DNA of 5,939 nt from Helicobacteraceae bacterium (GCA_027083665.1 JALWNV010000099.1:1-5939), one strand, 5' to 3'; positions 1-4,684 are shown, numbered from the stretch's first letter. Made by a program: numbers and translations. The notes: generated from the sequence alone by a model not told the origin.

Positions 1-16
1 CAGTACAAGCGAAGCA

Positions 17-50
17 CTAAATGCTGAGTCGTAAGCGAACTCAGCGTTAG
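17..50. repeat. Long near-perfect stem-loop
   Basis: Positions 17-29 pair with 39-50, giving about 12 bp with one bulged A at 19 and a T-G wobble at 22/46. The inner part, GCTGAGT/ACTCAGC, is perfect. The loop CGTAAGCGA can close two more C-G pairs. The element lies downstream of the last gene of the minus-strand operon. It has no T-tract on either side, so it is not a classical intrinsic terminator. It could be a REP-like intergenic element or an mRNA 3'-end stabiliser. It lies near the left window edge and may be part of a larger array. Confidence 0.6.
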
Positions 51-55
51 CGTAG

Positions 56-78
56 CCAAAGGGGCTTTGCTCCTTTGG
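56..78. repeat. Second stem-loop, 9-bp stem with 5-nt loop
   Basis: CCAAAGGGG (56-64) pairs with CTCCTTTGG (70-78) around the loop CTTTG, with one G-T wobble. It is the first structure a minus-strand transcript meets after the stop codon at 109, about 30 nt downstream. The flanking sequence has no run of T on the minus strand, so Rho-independent termination is doubtful. Blocking 3' exonucleases or acting as an intergenic repeat are alternatives. Five bases separate it from the larger hairpin at 17-50, and the two probably form one element. Confidence 0.55.
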
Positions 79-108
79 CGTCTTAACTTAACGGCATTAA
101 AGCGCCCC

Positions 109-357
109 TCAGATCATTTCCGCGATATCGTCGGCATGGTCGTGCCAGCCGTTTTTGATATGCAACCATCCCATAACGACGGCGACGATCAGTGCCCCCA
201 GCATCATCCAGCCGAAATTGAACACCATCAGGGCATAATAATCCACCATCGACAGCAGTGCCGTAAATAGGACAAAATAGATCAGGGTGATCTTGATAAA
301 CTTTTTCCGGCGGAAGGTCTTGTGGCTTTTCTGTTTTGTGTTTTTCGTTTTTTTCAT
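109..357 (-). CDS. Small two-helix membrane protein, last gene of the operon
   Basis: This 82-residue protein is not one I recognise. The N-terminus (residues 1-22) is packed with Lys and Arg. Two hydrophobic segments follow at about 23-42 and 46-65, then a short polar tail with His and Asp (residues 67-79, containing HIKNGWHDHADD). By the positive-inside rule the basic N-terminus should be cytoplasmic. The ATG is preceded by AAAGGA (minus strand, 370-365) at 7 nt spacing, a good ribosome binding site. The gene starts 27 nt after dedA stops, so it is probably co-transcribed. The strong RBS, charge pattern and operon position support a real gene; an overlapping 217-residue frame on the same strand is a shadow. 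Function unknown. Confidence 0.7.
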   Translation of the reverse strand: MKKTKNTKQKSHKTFRRKKFIKITLIYFVLFTALLSMVDYYALMVFNFGWMMLGALIVAVVMGWLHIKNGWHDHADDIAEMI

Positions 358-384
358 TCGAGTATCCTTTAGGTGTTTTGCAAA

Positions 385-954
385 TTACGGCTCCCGCGAT
401 TCGGGTTCGTTTCCGCTGCGATAAAGCTGATAGACGACAAAGAAGAACAGCCCCGCGATCATGACCGCACTCAGATGCCGCTGCACGACCGCGAGAAGAT
501 CGACCACCGTCTGCCCGAAAGCGTATCCCAGCCATGTAAACGTCAACGCCCAGACAGCGACACCGAGAAGATCGAGCAGAAAAAAGCGCCAGAACCCGAA
601 TCCCGACATCCCGATCATCAGCAGTGACGGGATATGCGTCCCGTAGATGAAACGTTCGAAAACGATTACCCATCCGCCGTACCGCTTGAACCAGTGCTCG
701 AGCCGTTTCAGGCGCGTTTCGTATCTTTTCAGCCACCGCTCGGTCTTGTGCCGCGAAAGCCTGCCCGTCAGATAGAGCACCGTATCACCGATTACCGCTC
801 CGACAATCGCGATGGCAATGACATAGGGCAGGTAAAGATGACTTCGTTCCGACAGGTATCCTGCAATCGCCAGACCGATCTCGCCTTCGAAAATACTCCA
901 AATAAACAGCAGCTGATAGGAAAAATGGGCAATGATAAAATCATACAGACCCAT
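385..954 (-). CDS. DedA-family (VTT/SNARE-associated domain) inner membrane protein
   Basis: A 189-residue polytopic membrane protein with the DedA layout: an early re-entrant or helical segment containing FEGEIGLAIAG (22-32), the G-A-x-x-G-D-x-x-x-Y-x-x-G-R block (52-65), a basic linker (66-91), and the signature R101-F-I-x-x-x-H-x-P (101-109) followed by GMSGF and W-x-L-G-Y-x-F-G (141-147). DedA proteins are implicated in lipid-carrier or phospholipid flipping and in proton-dependent envelope homeostasis. Position 107, six residues after R101, is usually Arg in well-studied members (R130/R136 in E. coli YqjA) but is His here, so the transport mechanism may differ. It starts 3 nt after the crcB stop, implying coupled translation, and has only a weak RBS (CGGAT). 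The specific substrate cannot be told from sequence. Confidence 0.88.
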   Translation of the reverse strand: MGLYDFIIAHFSYQLLFIWSIFEGEIGLAIAGYLSERSHLYLPYVIAIAIVGAVIGDTVLYLTGRLSRHKTERWLKRYETRLKRLEHWFKRYGGWVIVFERFIYGTHIPSLLMIGMSGFGFWRFFLLDLLGVAVWALTFTWLGYAFGQTVVDLLAVVQRHLSAVMIAGLFFFVVYQLYRSGNEPESREP

Positions 955-957
955 CGG

Positions 958-1338
958 TTATCCGTACAGCCGGCGGAAGAGCATCATCCCCAGCAGTGTC
1001 GCCGTCACGCACAGCACGGCATTGAGCGTCACGTTCGCCGCCGCACGGCCCCACAGGCCGCCTTGGAGCATGATCACCGTTTCGAGCGAAAAGGTCGAAA
1101 AAGTCGTCAGCGCCCCGAGCATCCCCGTGATGACGACCGCTTTTTGGTGCGGTGCCACCACGGACTCGAAATACAGCGCCATAAAGCCGATCACAAGACT
1201 GCCGAGCACATTGACACTCAGCGTGCCGACGGGGAAAAACCCTCCGGTGCTCTTCTGAACCCATCCGCTGATGAGAAAACGCAGGACCGCCCCGACAAAT
1301 CCGCCGGTTCCGACAGCAAGCAGCAGTAACGGCTGCAT
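958..1338 (-). CDS. crcB: CrcB/Fluc fluoride ion channel
   Basis: A 126-residue, four-helix protein of typical Fluc length. Family landmarks are all present: G-G-x-x-G-A-x-x-R (12-20) in helix 1, G-T-L-x-V-N-x-x-G-S (38-47) with the pore Asn N43, and G-x-L-T-T-F-S-T-F-S (75-84), which carries the Phe-box residues F80 and F83 and the central sodium-site loop. Fluc channels assemble as antiparallel dual-topology dimers and export fluoride passively from the cytoplasm. The start ATG shares one base with the TGA of the upstream DUF190 gene (TGATG), so translation is likely coupled. It is a single-subunit form, so a homodimer is expected. I saw no crcB-type fluoride riboswitch upstream of either this gene or its DUF190 partner. 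Confidence 0.95.
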   Translation of the reverse strand: MQPLLLLAVGTGGFVGAVLRFLISGWVQKSTGGFFPVGTLSVNVLGSLVIGFMALYFESVVAPHQKAVVITGMLGALTTFSTFSLETVIMLQGGLWGRAAANVTLNAVLCVTATLLGMMLFRRLYG

Positions 1339-1688
1339 CAGGCGCTTCCGAATTTGGGATGGTGATACTGGATGACGTCAATATCGTACATCGTCACGAG
1401 CCCCTCCTCGATCATGCCGCCCGCCGCACGTATGAATGTATCGATCTTCTCTTCGGTATCGATCATCGTGACGATCAGAGGCACCTTCTGTTTGAGCGCC
1501 CAGACACTGAAGGTGTGAAGCTCCGAATGCGCCCCTATCCCCGCCACCGCCTTGATCACGGTCGCACCGGCGAGTCCTTTTTCCTTCGACAGCGTCAACA
1601 GCGCTTCATACAGCGGTTTGCCCTCGTACGTATCCTCGTTGCTGATATAGATCTTCAGTTCTTTTCGTTTGCCAAGATATCGCTGCAT
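1338..1688 (-). CDS. DUF190 PII-like signalling protein
   Basis: A 116-residue protein of the DUF190 family, which has a ferredoxin-like PII fold and is usually trimeric. Visible features are the N-terminal strand K-E-L-K-I-Y-I, the G-K-P-L-Y-E-A block (about 23-29), G-L-A-G-A-T-V-I-K (38-46) followed by G-I-G-A-H-S, P-L-I-V-T-M-I-D-T-E-E-K-I-D (71-84), and E-G-L-V-T-M-Y-D-I-D-V-I-Q-Y (95-108). DUF190 genes are commonly found beside crcB, as here, which suggests a role in sensing or modulating fluoride export; the ligand is not established. The frame stays open to 1874, but the upstream part is a shadow of the preceding gene. I chose ATG 1688 because GGAG lies 7 nt before it; ATG 1694 would place GGAG only 1 nt away. 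Confidence 0.87.
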   Translation of the reverse strand: MQRYLGKRKELKIYISNEDTYEGKPLYEALLTLSKEKGLAGATVIKAVAGIGAHSELHTFSVWALKQKVPLIVTMIDTEEKIDTFIRAAGGMIEEGLVTMYDIDVIQYHHPKFGSA

Positions 1689-1695
1689 CGCCATA

Positions 1696-1699
1696 CTCC
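1696..1699 (-). promoter_or_regulatory. Ribosome binding site deciding the DUF190 start
   Basis: GGAG on the minus strand, 7 nt upstream of the ATG at 1688 and only 1 nt upstream of the alternative ATG at 1694. The spacing favours 1688. Confidence 0.6.
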
Positions 1700-1718
1700 G
1701 AAAATAATCTCTTTTACC

Positions 1719-1726
1719 ATTGTATA
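1719..1726 (-). promoter_or_regulatory. Possible internal promoter (-10 TATACAAT) for DUF190-crcB-dedA
   Basis: TATACAAT on the minus strand begins directly after the TAG stop of the 77-residue membrane protein and about 31 nt before the DUF190 start. No -35 is evident, as at the other candidate promoters in this window. It could let the fluoride module be expressed independently of the upstream NO-type module. It is a weak call, since AT-rich octamers arise by chance. Confidence 0.3.
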
Positions 1727-1960
1727 CTATGTCCGCTTCAGCAGCTTTTTTAGCAGAACATATGCATCTTTGACGATCAGTGCCGCACAGACGATCCACA
1801 GCCCGTCGAGAATCGGGTTGCGCTGCAGACCGAGTTTCAGGTACATGAAAGGCAGCCCGAGGAAAACGGGCCATTTGAAGAAGTAAAAAAACATGATACC
1901 CGCACCGTAAAGGTGGCGCAGGTCACGTTTGAACTCAGCCGCCCAGGGCTTTTTTGACAT
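1727..1960 (-). CDS. Small two-helix membrane protein overlapping the DUF59 gene
   Basis: A 77-residue protein from the ATG at 1960 (MSKKPW...). It has a basic amphipathic N-terminus (about 1-19), hydrophobic segments at about 21-44 (aromatic-rich, FFYFFKW) and 50-70, and a strongly basic C-terminus (KKLLKRT), consistent with both ends in the cytoplasm. I do not recognise the family. The start lies 26 nt inside the end of the DUF59 gene, preceded by GGCGGA, so translation is probably coupled. The frame is open upstream to 2005, but those residues are a shadow of DUF59. Its position between the metal-sulfur module and the fluoride module leaves it ambiguous which one it serves. Confidence 0.65.
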   Translation of the reverse strand: MSKKPWAAEFKRDLRHLYGAGIMFFYFFKWPVFLGLPFMYLKLGLQRNPILDGLWIVCAALIVKDAYVLLKKLLKRT

Positions 1961-2234
1961 TGTCCGCCGCCATCGTGATGTTCCATGCCGGCTCCCACAC
2001 GACATTGACCTCGCAGTTGTTCACCCCTTCGACCTTCTCGCAGGCCTCCTTGACCCACTGCACGATCATCTGGTGCAGCGGACACGCCTTGGTTGAGAGC
2101 GTCATCGTCACCATGACATTGCCATCTTCGCCGATCTCGACACCGTAGATCAACCCCATCTCCACCAGGTTGAACCCGACTTCGGGGTCGATGACGGTGG
2201 AGATCGCATCGTAAATCTGTTCTTCCGTAACCAT
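1935..2234 (-). CDS. DUF59/MIP18-family metal-sulfur cluster assembly protein
   Basis: A 99-residue single-domain protein of the MIP18/PaaD/SufT-like family. It shows I-D-P-E-x-G-x-N-L-V-E-M-G-L-I-Y (15-30), V-M-V-T-M-T-L (40-46) leading to the conserved Cys in A-C-P (C51), and the terminal W-E-P-A-W (80-84). Family members help insert or mature Fe-S clusters, and C51 is the residue expected to contact metal or a partner. The ATG shares one base with the TAA of the upstream membrane protein gene (TAATG). Small stand-alone DUF59 proteins often occur with DUF2249 and NnrS or oxidase-like genes in NO-related clusters, so repair or maturation of NO-damaged Fe-S proteins is a reasonable inference. 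The same frame is open up to 2750, but that extension is antisense shadow. Confidence 0.88.
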   Translation of the reverse strand: MVTEEQIYDAISTVIDPEVGFNLVEMGLIYGVEIGEDGNVMVTMTLSTKACPLHQMIVQWVKEACEKVEGVNNCEVNVVWEPAWNITMAADNVKKALGG

Positions 2235-3472
2235 TATTTGTACCTCATCATAAATAGCATACTGTGTATCAGAAAAAGACCGCCCGCCGCCAGGAAAGAG
2301 GCGCCGGCCTTGAAAATTTCGCTGCTGCCCAGCAGCAGCCCCGCCGCACCGACGAAGACACCCGCCGCCGTAAAGCACAGCTGGAAATCCGCGCTGCGCT
2401 GCGGCACCATATCCGCGAGCATCGGGACCTTCTGTTTGCCTACCAGCGGCGAGAAGCGTTCGAACCAGACCAGAAACGGCACGATCTTGTAAAGATGCCC
2501 CGTGATCAGAAAACCGAAAAAGCCCGTAAACGCCAGCCATCCCGCCGCCAGAATCGCCGCGTCGCTGCCGCTGAAAAGGTACACGACACCCGTCAGCAGG
2601 GCAAGCGCCATCGAACCGTAAGCGATATAGAGCGACCGGGCGTAGATATCGTGCTCTTTTCGCGCACGGGTACGGTAGAGCATAATGACTTCGTAGCCGT
2701 ACAGTACCATCGCCGCAAGCCACAGCCCGTAGCCCGTCCACGAAAGCCAACCGCTGTCTGAGAGCGCACCGAGCACGACGGCGACCACCCCGGCACTCAC
2801 CGCCACAAGCGACCGCTCCACCGGCTTCCAGGAAAAGTCGTGCGAGAGCCCGAACATCGGAATCAGCACCATCGAAAGACCGATGATCGTCACGACGATA
2901 TAACCGACAACCACGAGAAACACGTGTGCTTTGAGCAGTGCGGCGATATCGATACCGATAATCCCGGCATATCCCAGTGCCAGCACAATCCCCAAGAGCA
3001 CCCCGAAAAAGAGAAAAGTGTTCGACACCACGACACTGCGCATGGCGAAGTTGAGTTTCTCCCCGATCTTTCGGATCGTCATGAAAACGTCAAAGACGAA
3101 GATCAGCATCGCACTGAGCACGATGAGCCCCCCAAACGGCAGCATCATCGGCCACAGGGCGAATCCCAGCGCCATCATCAGCGTCCCGATGAACAGCATC
3201 GGCCCGATAATATAGTAAAGATCGACCGCGAAATGGCCGGTCTCGAGCACCACCGGTACCAGCTGCGCCATCGCCCCGAAGATCACCATCATCACGAACC
3301 CCAGCAGGTACAGGTGCACCCACCCGATCACCGTGGGATCCATAAACCCGAGTTCGGAAACATCGAAGCCCAGCGCAAAAACGGCGCTAACGAGATAGAG
3401 GATGACGCCGGTGACGAAATACGGGGCAATCAGCCGAAACGGCGGCGCGAAATCACGCGTGACTGCGAACAT
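2234..3472 (-). CDS. Heme-copper oxidase subunit I-like / NnrS-like 12-helix membrane protein
   Basis: A 412-residue protein with about 12 hydrophobic segments (roughly 14-36, 47-75, 86-106, 111-131, 148-175, 180-207, 222-238, 244-264, 280-300, 305-331, 366-384, 391-409). Histidines sit where heme ligands would be plausible: H53 in G-W-V-H-L-Y-L-L-G-F, H183 in L-K-A-H-V-F, and H326 in I-T-G-H-L-Y-K-I-V-P. The last leads into a P-F-L-V-W-F-E-R-F segment and a polar K-Q-K-V-P-M-L-A-D-M loop. This recalls the subunit-I-like proteins found with NO-related genes. The His-His pair and His-Tyr crosslink motif of true oxidases are not evident, so it is probably not a terminal oxidase. It starts 14 nt after DUF2249, with GAGGGG as RBS. 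Role in NO tolerance, heme or copper handling is inferred. Confidence 0.7.
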   Translation of the reverse strand: MFAVTRDFAPPFRLIAPYFVTGVILYLVSAVFALGFDVSELGFMDPTVIGWVHLYLLGFVMMVIFGAMAQLVPVVLETGHFAVDLYYIIGPMLFIGTLMMALGFALWPMMLPFGGLIVLSAMLIFVFDVFMTIRKIGEKLNFAMRSVVVSNTFLFFGVLLGIVLALGYAGIIGIDIAALLKAHVFLVVVGYIVVTIIGLSMVLIPMFGLSHDFSWKPVERSLVAVSAGVVAVVLGALSDSGWLSWTGYGLWLAAMVLYGYEVIMLYRTRARKEHDIYARSLYIAYGSMALALLTGVVYLFSGSDAAILAAGWLAFTGFFGFLITGHLYKIVPFLVWFERFSPLVGKQKVPMLADMVPQRSADFQLCFTAAGVFVGAAGLLLGSSEIFKAGASFLAAGGLFLIHSMLFMMRYK

Positions 3473-3486
3473 ACCGGTTCAGCCCC

Positions 3487-3834
3487 TCACCCGTGGCACG
3501 ACGCGTCGGCGAGGTCCGCTTTTTCGCTCTCGCCGCTTTTGTAGCTGAAGAGCAGTTTGACACGCCCGTCGTCGAGCTTTTCGGTCTCGATCTCGTAGTT
3601 TTCGCCGACTTTGTCCAGCAGGCCCATCGGCTTCTTGTGGTTGATCATCACAAGCTTCTTGTCCGGTCCGTCGATAAGCTTCAGGCCGCTGACGGCGTTG
3701 ACCATCGGCTCCGGCGGTCCCATCGTCGAGGTATCGAACTGATAATATGTCACGCCGTCTTTGCGGTATTCGTAAAAATCGGTCGAAGCGCCCGGTACGT
3801 CGATTTTCTTCGCATCTTCGGGTAAAAGTTCCAT
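3487..3834 (-). CDS. DUF2249 domain protein, first gene of the operon
   Basis: A 115-residue soluble protein. Residues about 30-98 match the DUF2249 pattern (TusA-like two-layer fold): an initial strand Y-Y-Q-F-D-T-S, a helix entered by M-G-P-P-E-P-M-V-N-A, then K-K-L-V-M-I-N-H-K-K-P-M-G-L-L (59-73, H66 in the conserved H-x-x-P), and a closing R-V-K-L-L-F-S-Y strand. A charged linker ends in an S-C-H-G tail holding the only Cys (C113). DUF2249 proteins recur in denitrification and NO-stress clusters beside NnrS-like, hemerythrin and DUF59 genes; biochemical function is unproven. ATG 3834 is supported by AAAGGAAG about 7 nt upstream; the frame is open further up to 3906, but only over the regulatory region. 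An FNR-type site is positioned to activate it. Confidence 0.78.
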   Translation of the reverse strand: MELLPEDAKKIDVPGASTDFYEYRKDGVTYYQFDTSTMGPPEPMVNAVSGLKLIDGPDKKLVMINHKKPMGLLDKVGENYEIETEKLDDGRVKLLFSYKSGESEKADLADASCHG

Positions 3835-3851
3835 GTTGTCTTCCTTTTGGC

Positions 3852-3857
3852 TATAAT
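3852..3857 (+). promoter_or_regulatory. Promoter -10 (TATAAT) of the Crp/Fnr gene
   Basis: A perfect TATAAT preceded by GC and a T-rich stretch (CCTTTTGGC), with no -35 at the proper spacing. The same GC-TATAAT-TT form occurs before the toxin-antitoxin remnant at 4560. The predicted start of transcription is about 3864, leaving a leader of about 50 nt that contains the FNR-type box. It overlaps the divergent minus-strand promoter. Confidence 0.6.
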
Positions 3858-3873
3858 TTATGCAATCATAAAT
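3856..3873. promoter_or_regulatory. Perfect 7-4-7 palindrome, candidate operator
   Basis: ATTTATG-CAAT-CATAAAT: perfect 7-bp arms around a 4-nt spacer, the same 5-N4-5 geometry as an FNR-type box but with TTATG/CATAA half-sites. It covers the 3' end of the plus-strand -10, both predicted transcription starts and the minus-strand -10. A protein bound here would shut both divergent promoters. Its centre is 35 bp from that of the FNR-type box. The cognate regulator is unknown; AT-rich palindromes over -10 elements can also arise by chance. Confidence 0.45.
3865..3870 (-). promoter_or_regulatory. Promoter -10 (TATGAT) of the eight-gene minus-strand operon
   Basis: TATGAT on the minus strand matches TATAAT at 5 of 6 positions and predicts a start at about 3858, 23 nt before the DUF2249 ATG. 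The position 17 bp upstream reads ATGCAA, which is no -35, consistent with dependence on an activator. The FNR-type box is centred at -41.5 of this start. Confidence 0.5.
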
Positions 3874-3892
3874 CGATGCCCGTTTATTTGCA

Positions 3893-3906
3893 TTGACCCA
3901 TATCAA
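3893..3906. promoter_or_regulatory. FNR/DNR/NnrR-type binding site (TTGAC-CCAT-ATCAA)
   Basis: It matches the family consensus TTGAT-N4-ATCAA at 9 of 10 positions. It lies at -41.5 relative to the predicted minus-strand start (3858), the class II activation position. On the other side it lies at about +36 of the regulator's own promoter and abuts its ribosome binding site, where it could cause autorepression. The neighbouring regulator carries the matching E-x-x-S-R recognition helix. Confidence 0.7.
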
Positions 3907-3914
3907 GAGTGCTC

Positions 3915-4532
3915 ATGAAACGTCTCAACGCCATTTCCCTGTTCGAATATCTCGACGAAGACGCCCTGCAGAAGCTGCACGCGATGTCACGGATCAAATC
4001 CTTTCACAAAGGAGAGATTCTTTTCTATCAGGGGGAGAAACCCGCCTACCTGACCGTCCTGACCAAGGGCCACCTGAAGCTGTACAAAACGACCTCCGCC
4101 GACCGGGAGATCGTGCTCAATCACTTCAACCCCATCTCCCTCGTCGCCGAGGTCGCCCTGATGCAGGGTATCGACTATCCCGCCACCGCCGAATTCGAAA
4201 CCGACGGCGAAGTGATTCAGATCGACGCCAAAGCGTTCGACGATCTCTTTTTCTCCCATCCGCAGATGGCACGCAAGCTCGTCGCCTCGCTGAGCATGAA
4301 GGTCAAGAACCTCGAATCGGTCATCGAACGCGGCATGGTCATGGATGCGCAGGAGCGCGTAAGCTCCCTGGTCAAGAACAGCCCCGAACTGCTCAACACC
4401 ATGCGCCATTACGAGATCGCCCGGATGCTCAACCTTACGCCCGAAACGTTTTCGAGGACGCTGAAGAAACTGCAAAAAGAGGGCATGATCGAGAAAACAA
4501 ACGACGCATGGAGCCTGCTTCAACCGCGATAA
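3915..4532 (+). CDS. Crp/Fnr-family transcriptional regulator (DNR/NnrR-like)
   Basis: A 205-residue regulator. Residues about 5-115 form the cNMP-binding-like beta-barrel (F-H-K-G-E-I-L-F-Y-Q-G-E at 30-41, G-H-L-K-L-Y-K at 52-58). A dimerisation helix follows (about 117-145), then a C-terminal winged helix with H-Y-E-I-A-R-M-L-N-L-T-P-E-T-F-S-R (165-181). The recognition helix has E177-x-x-S180-R181, the FNR-type reading head for TTGAT. There is no cysteine anywhere, so no Fe-S cluster as in FNR. The CRP phosphate-binding cassette is also absent (Y-P-A-T-A-E), so cAMP binding is unlikely. An NO or redox sensor using heme, as in DNR, fits best but is inferred. ATG 3915 with AAGAG 5 nt upstream is preferred; an in-frame GTG at 3909 is possible. 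No terminator follows it. Confidence 0.88.
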   Translation: MKRLNAISLFEYLDEDALQKLHAMSRIKSFHKGEILFYQGEKPAYLTVLTKGHLKLYKTTSADREIVLNHFNPISLVAEVALMQGIDYPATAEFETDGEVIQIDAKAFDDLFFSHPQMARKLVASLSMKVKNLESVIERGMVMDAQERVSSLVKNSPELLNTMRHYEIARMLNLTPETFSRTLKKLQKEGMIEKTNDAWSLLQPR

Positions 4533-4559
4533 CGGCATATTCTCTTCTTGTTTTTTCGC

Positions 4560-4565
4560 TATAAT
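4560..4565 (+). promoter_or_regulatory. Promoter -10 (TATAAT) of the broken toxin-antitoxin locus
   Basis: A perfect TATAAT preceded by TTGTTTTTTCGC and followed by TTTTGC, nearly the same form as the promoter at 3852. The predicted start is about 4572, followed by AAGGA 8 nt before the ATG at 4595. Promoter and RBS have survived although the genes behind them are destroyed. Confidence 0.55.
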
Positions 4566-4594
4566 TTTTGCATCGGCAAAAAAGGAAATGACAT

Positions 4595-4684
4595 ATGAGT
4601 GCCTTGGATATTCAAACAATGTGATATGTCAACTATTTTTGGGACAGTATCACCACCGACCTTGAAGCACTGCAAGTATCAAGT
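4595..4684 (+). pseudogene. Remnant of an addiction-module antitoxin
   Basis: From the ATG at 4595, with AAGGA 8 nt upstream, the frame reads MSALDIQTM and then meets TGA at 4622. The same frame continues after the stop with a segment containing F-W-D-S-I-T-T-D-L-E-A-L-Q (4637-4675). That resembles the L-W-D-S-I...E...L stretch of the short addiction-module antitoxins (Unstab_antitox type), whose N-terminus is M-x-x-x-x-I-x-x-M followed by an E-R-L helix. The E-R-L helix is missing between the two parts, and everything after about V-S-S is lost at the junction with the toxin remnant. It is therefore a decayed gene, not a 9-residue peptide. Family identity rests on short motifs, hence the moderate confidence. 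Confidence 0.5.

Noticed and set aside
1..78. CRISPR array or attachment site
   Set aside because: There are no regularly spaced direct repeats with spacers, no tRNA and no integrase nearby; the structure is inverted repeats only.
634..1329. Plus-strand open frame of 231 codons opposite dedA and crcB
   Set aside because: Antisense to two confidently recognised genes, low-complexity polar translation, no RBS.
1689..1760. Fluoride (crcB-type) riboswitch before DUF190-crcB
   Set aside because: The minus-strand sequence lacks the conserved GGnGAUGG start and the CUGAUG-x-CUCC end of the aptamer; most of the stretch is coding sequence of the preceding gene.
1338..1874. A 178-residue version of the DUF190 protein
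   Set aside because: The extra N-terminal 62 residues are a frame-shifted read of the upstream membrane protein gene, and the RBS supports the start at 1688.
2840..3544. Long plus-strand open frame (234 codons) opposite the oxidase-like gene
   Set aside because: Composition is extreme in His, Asp, Gln and Arg, has no domain-like pattern, and lies antisense to a clear membrane protein; a shadow of high-GC coding sequence.
4565..4582. Hairpin TTTTTGC-ATCG-GCAAAAA as terminator of the Crp/Fnr gene
   Set aside because: The stem has only two G-C pairs and lies across a promoter start region; too weak to call a terminator.
3987..4619. Minus-strand open frame of 210 codons opposite the Crp/Fnr gene
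   Set aside because: Antisense shadow; the plus-strand frame has complete Crp/Fnr domain structure.
4595..4624. A 9-residue leader peptide (MSALDIQTM)
   Set aside because: It is better explained as the surviving start of a broken antitoxin, since the same frame resumes with antitoxin-like sequence after the TGA.
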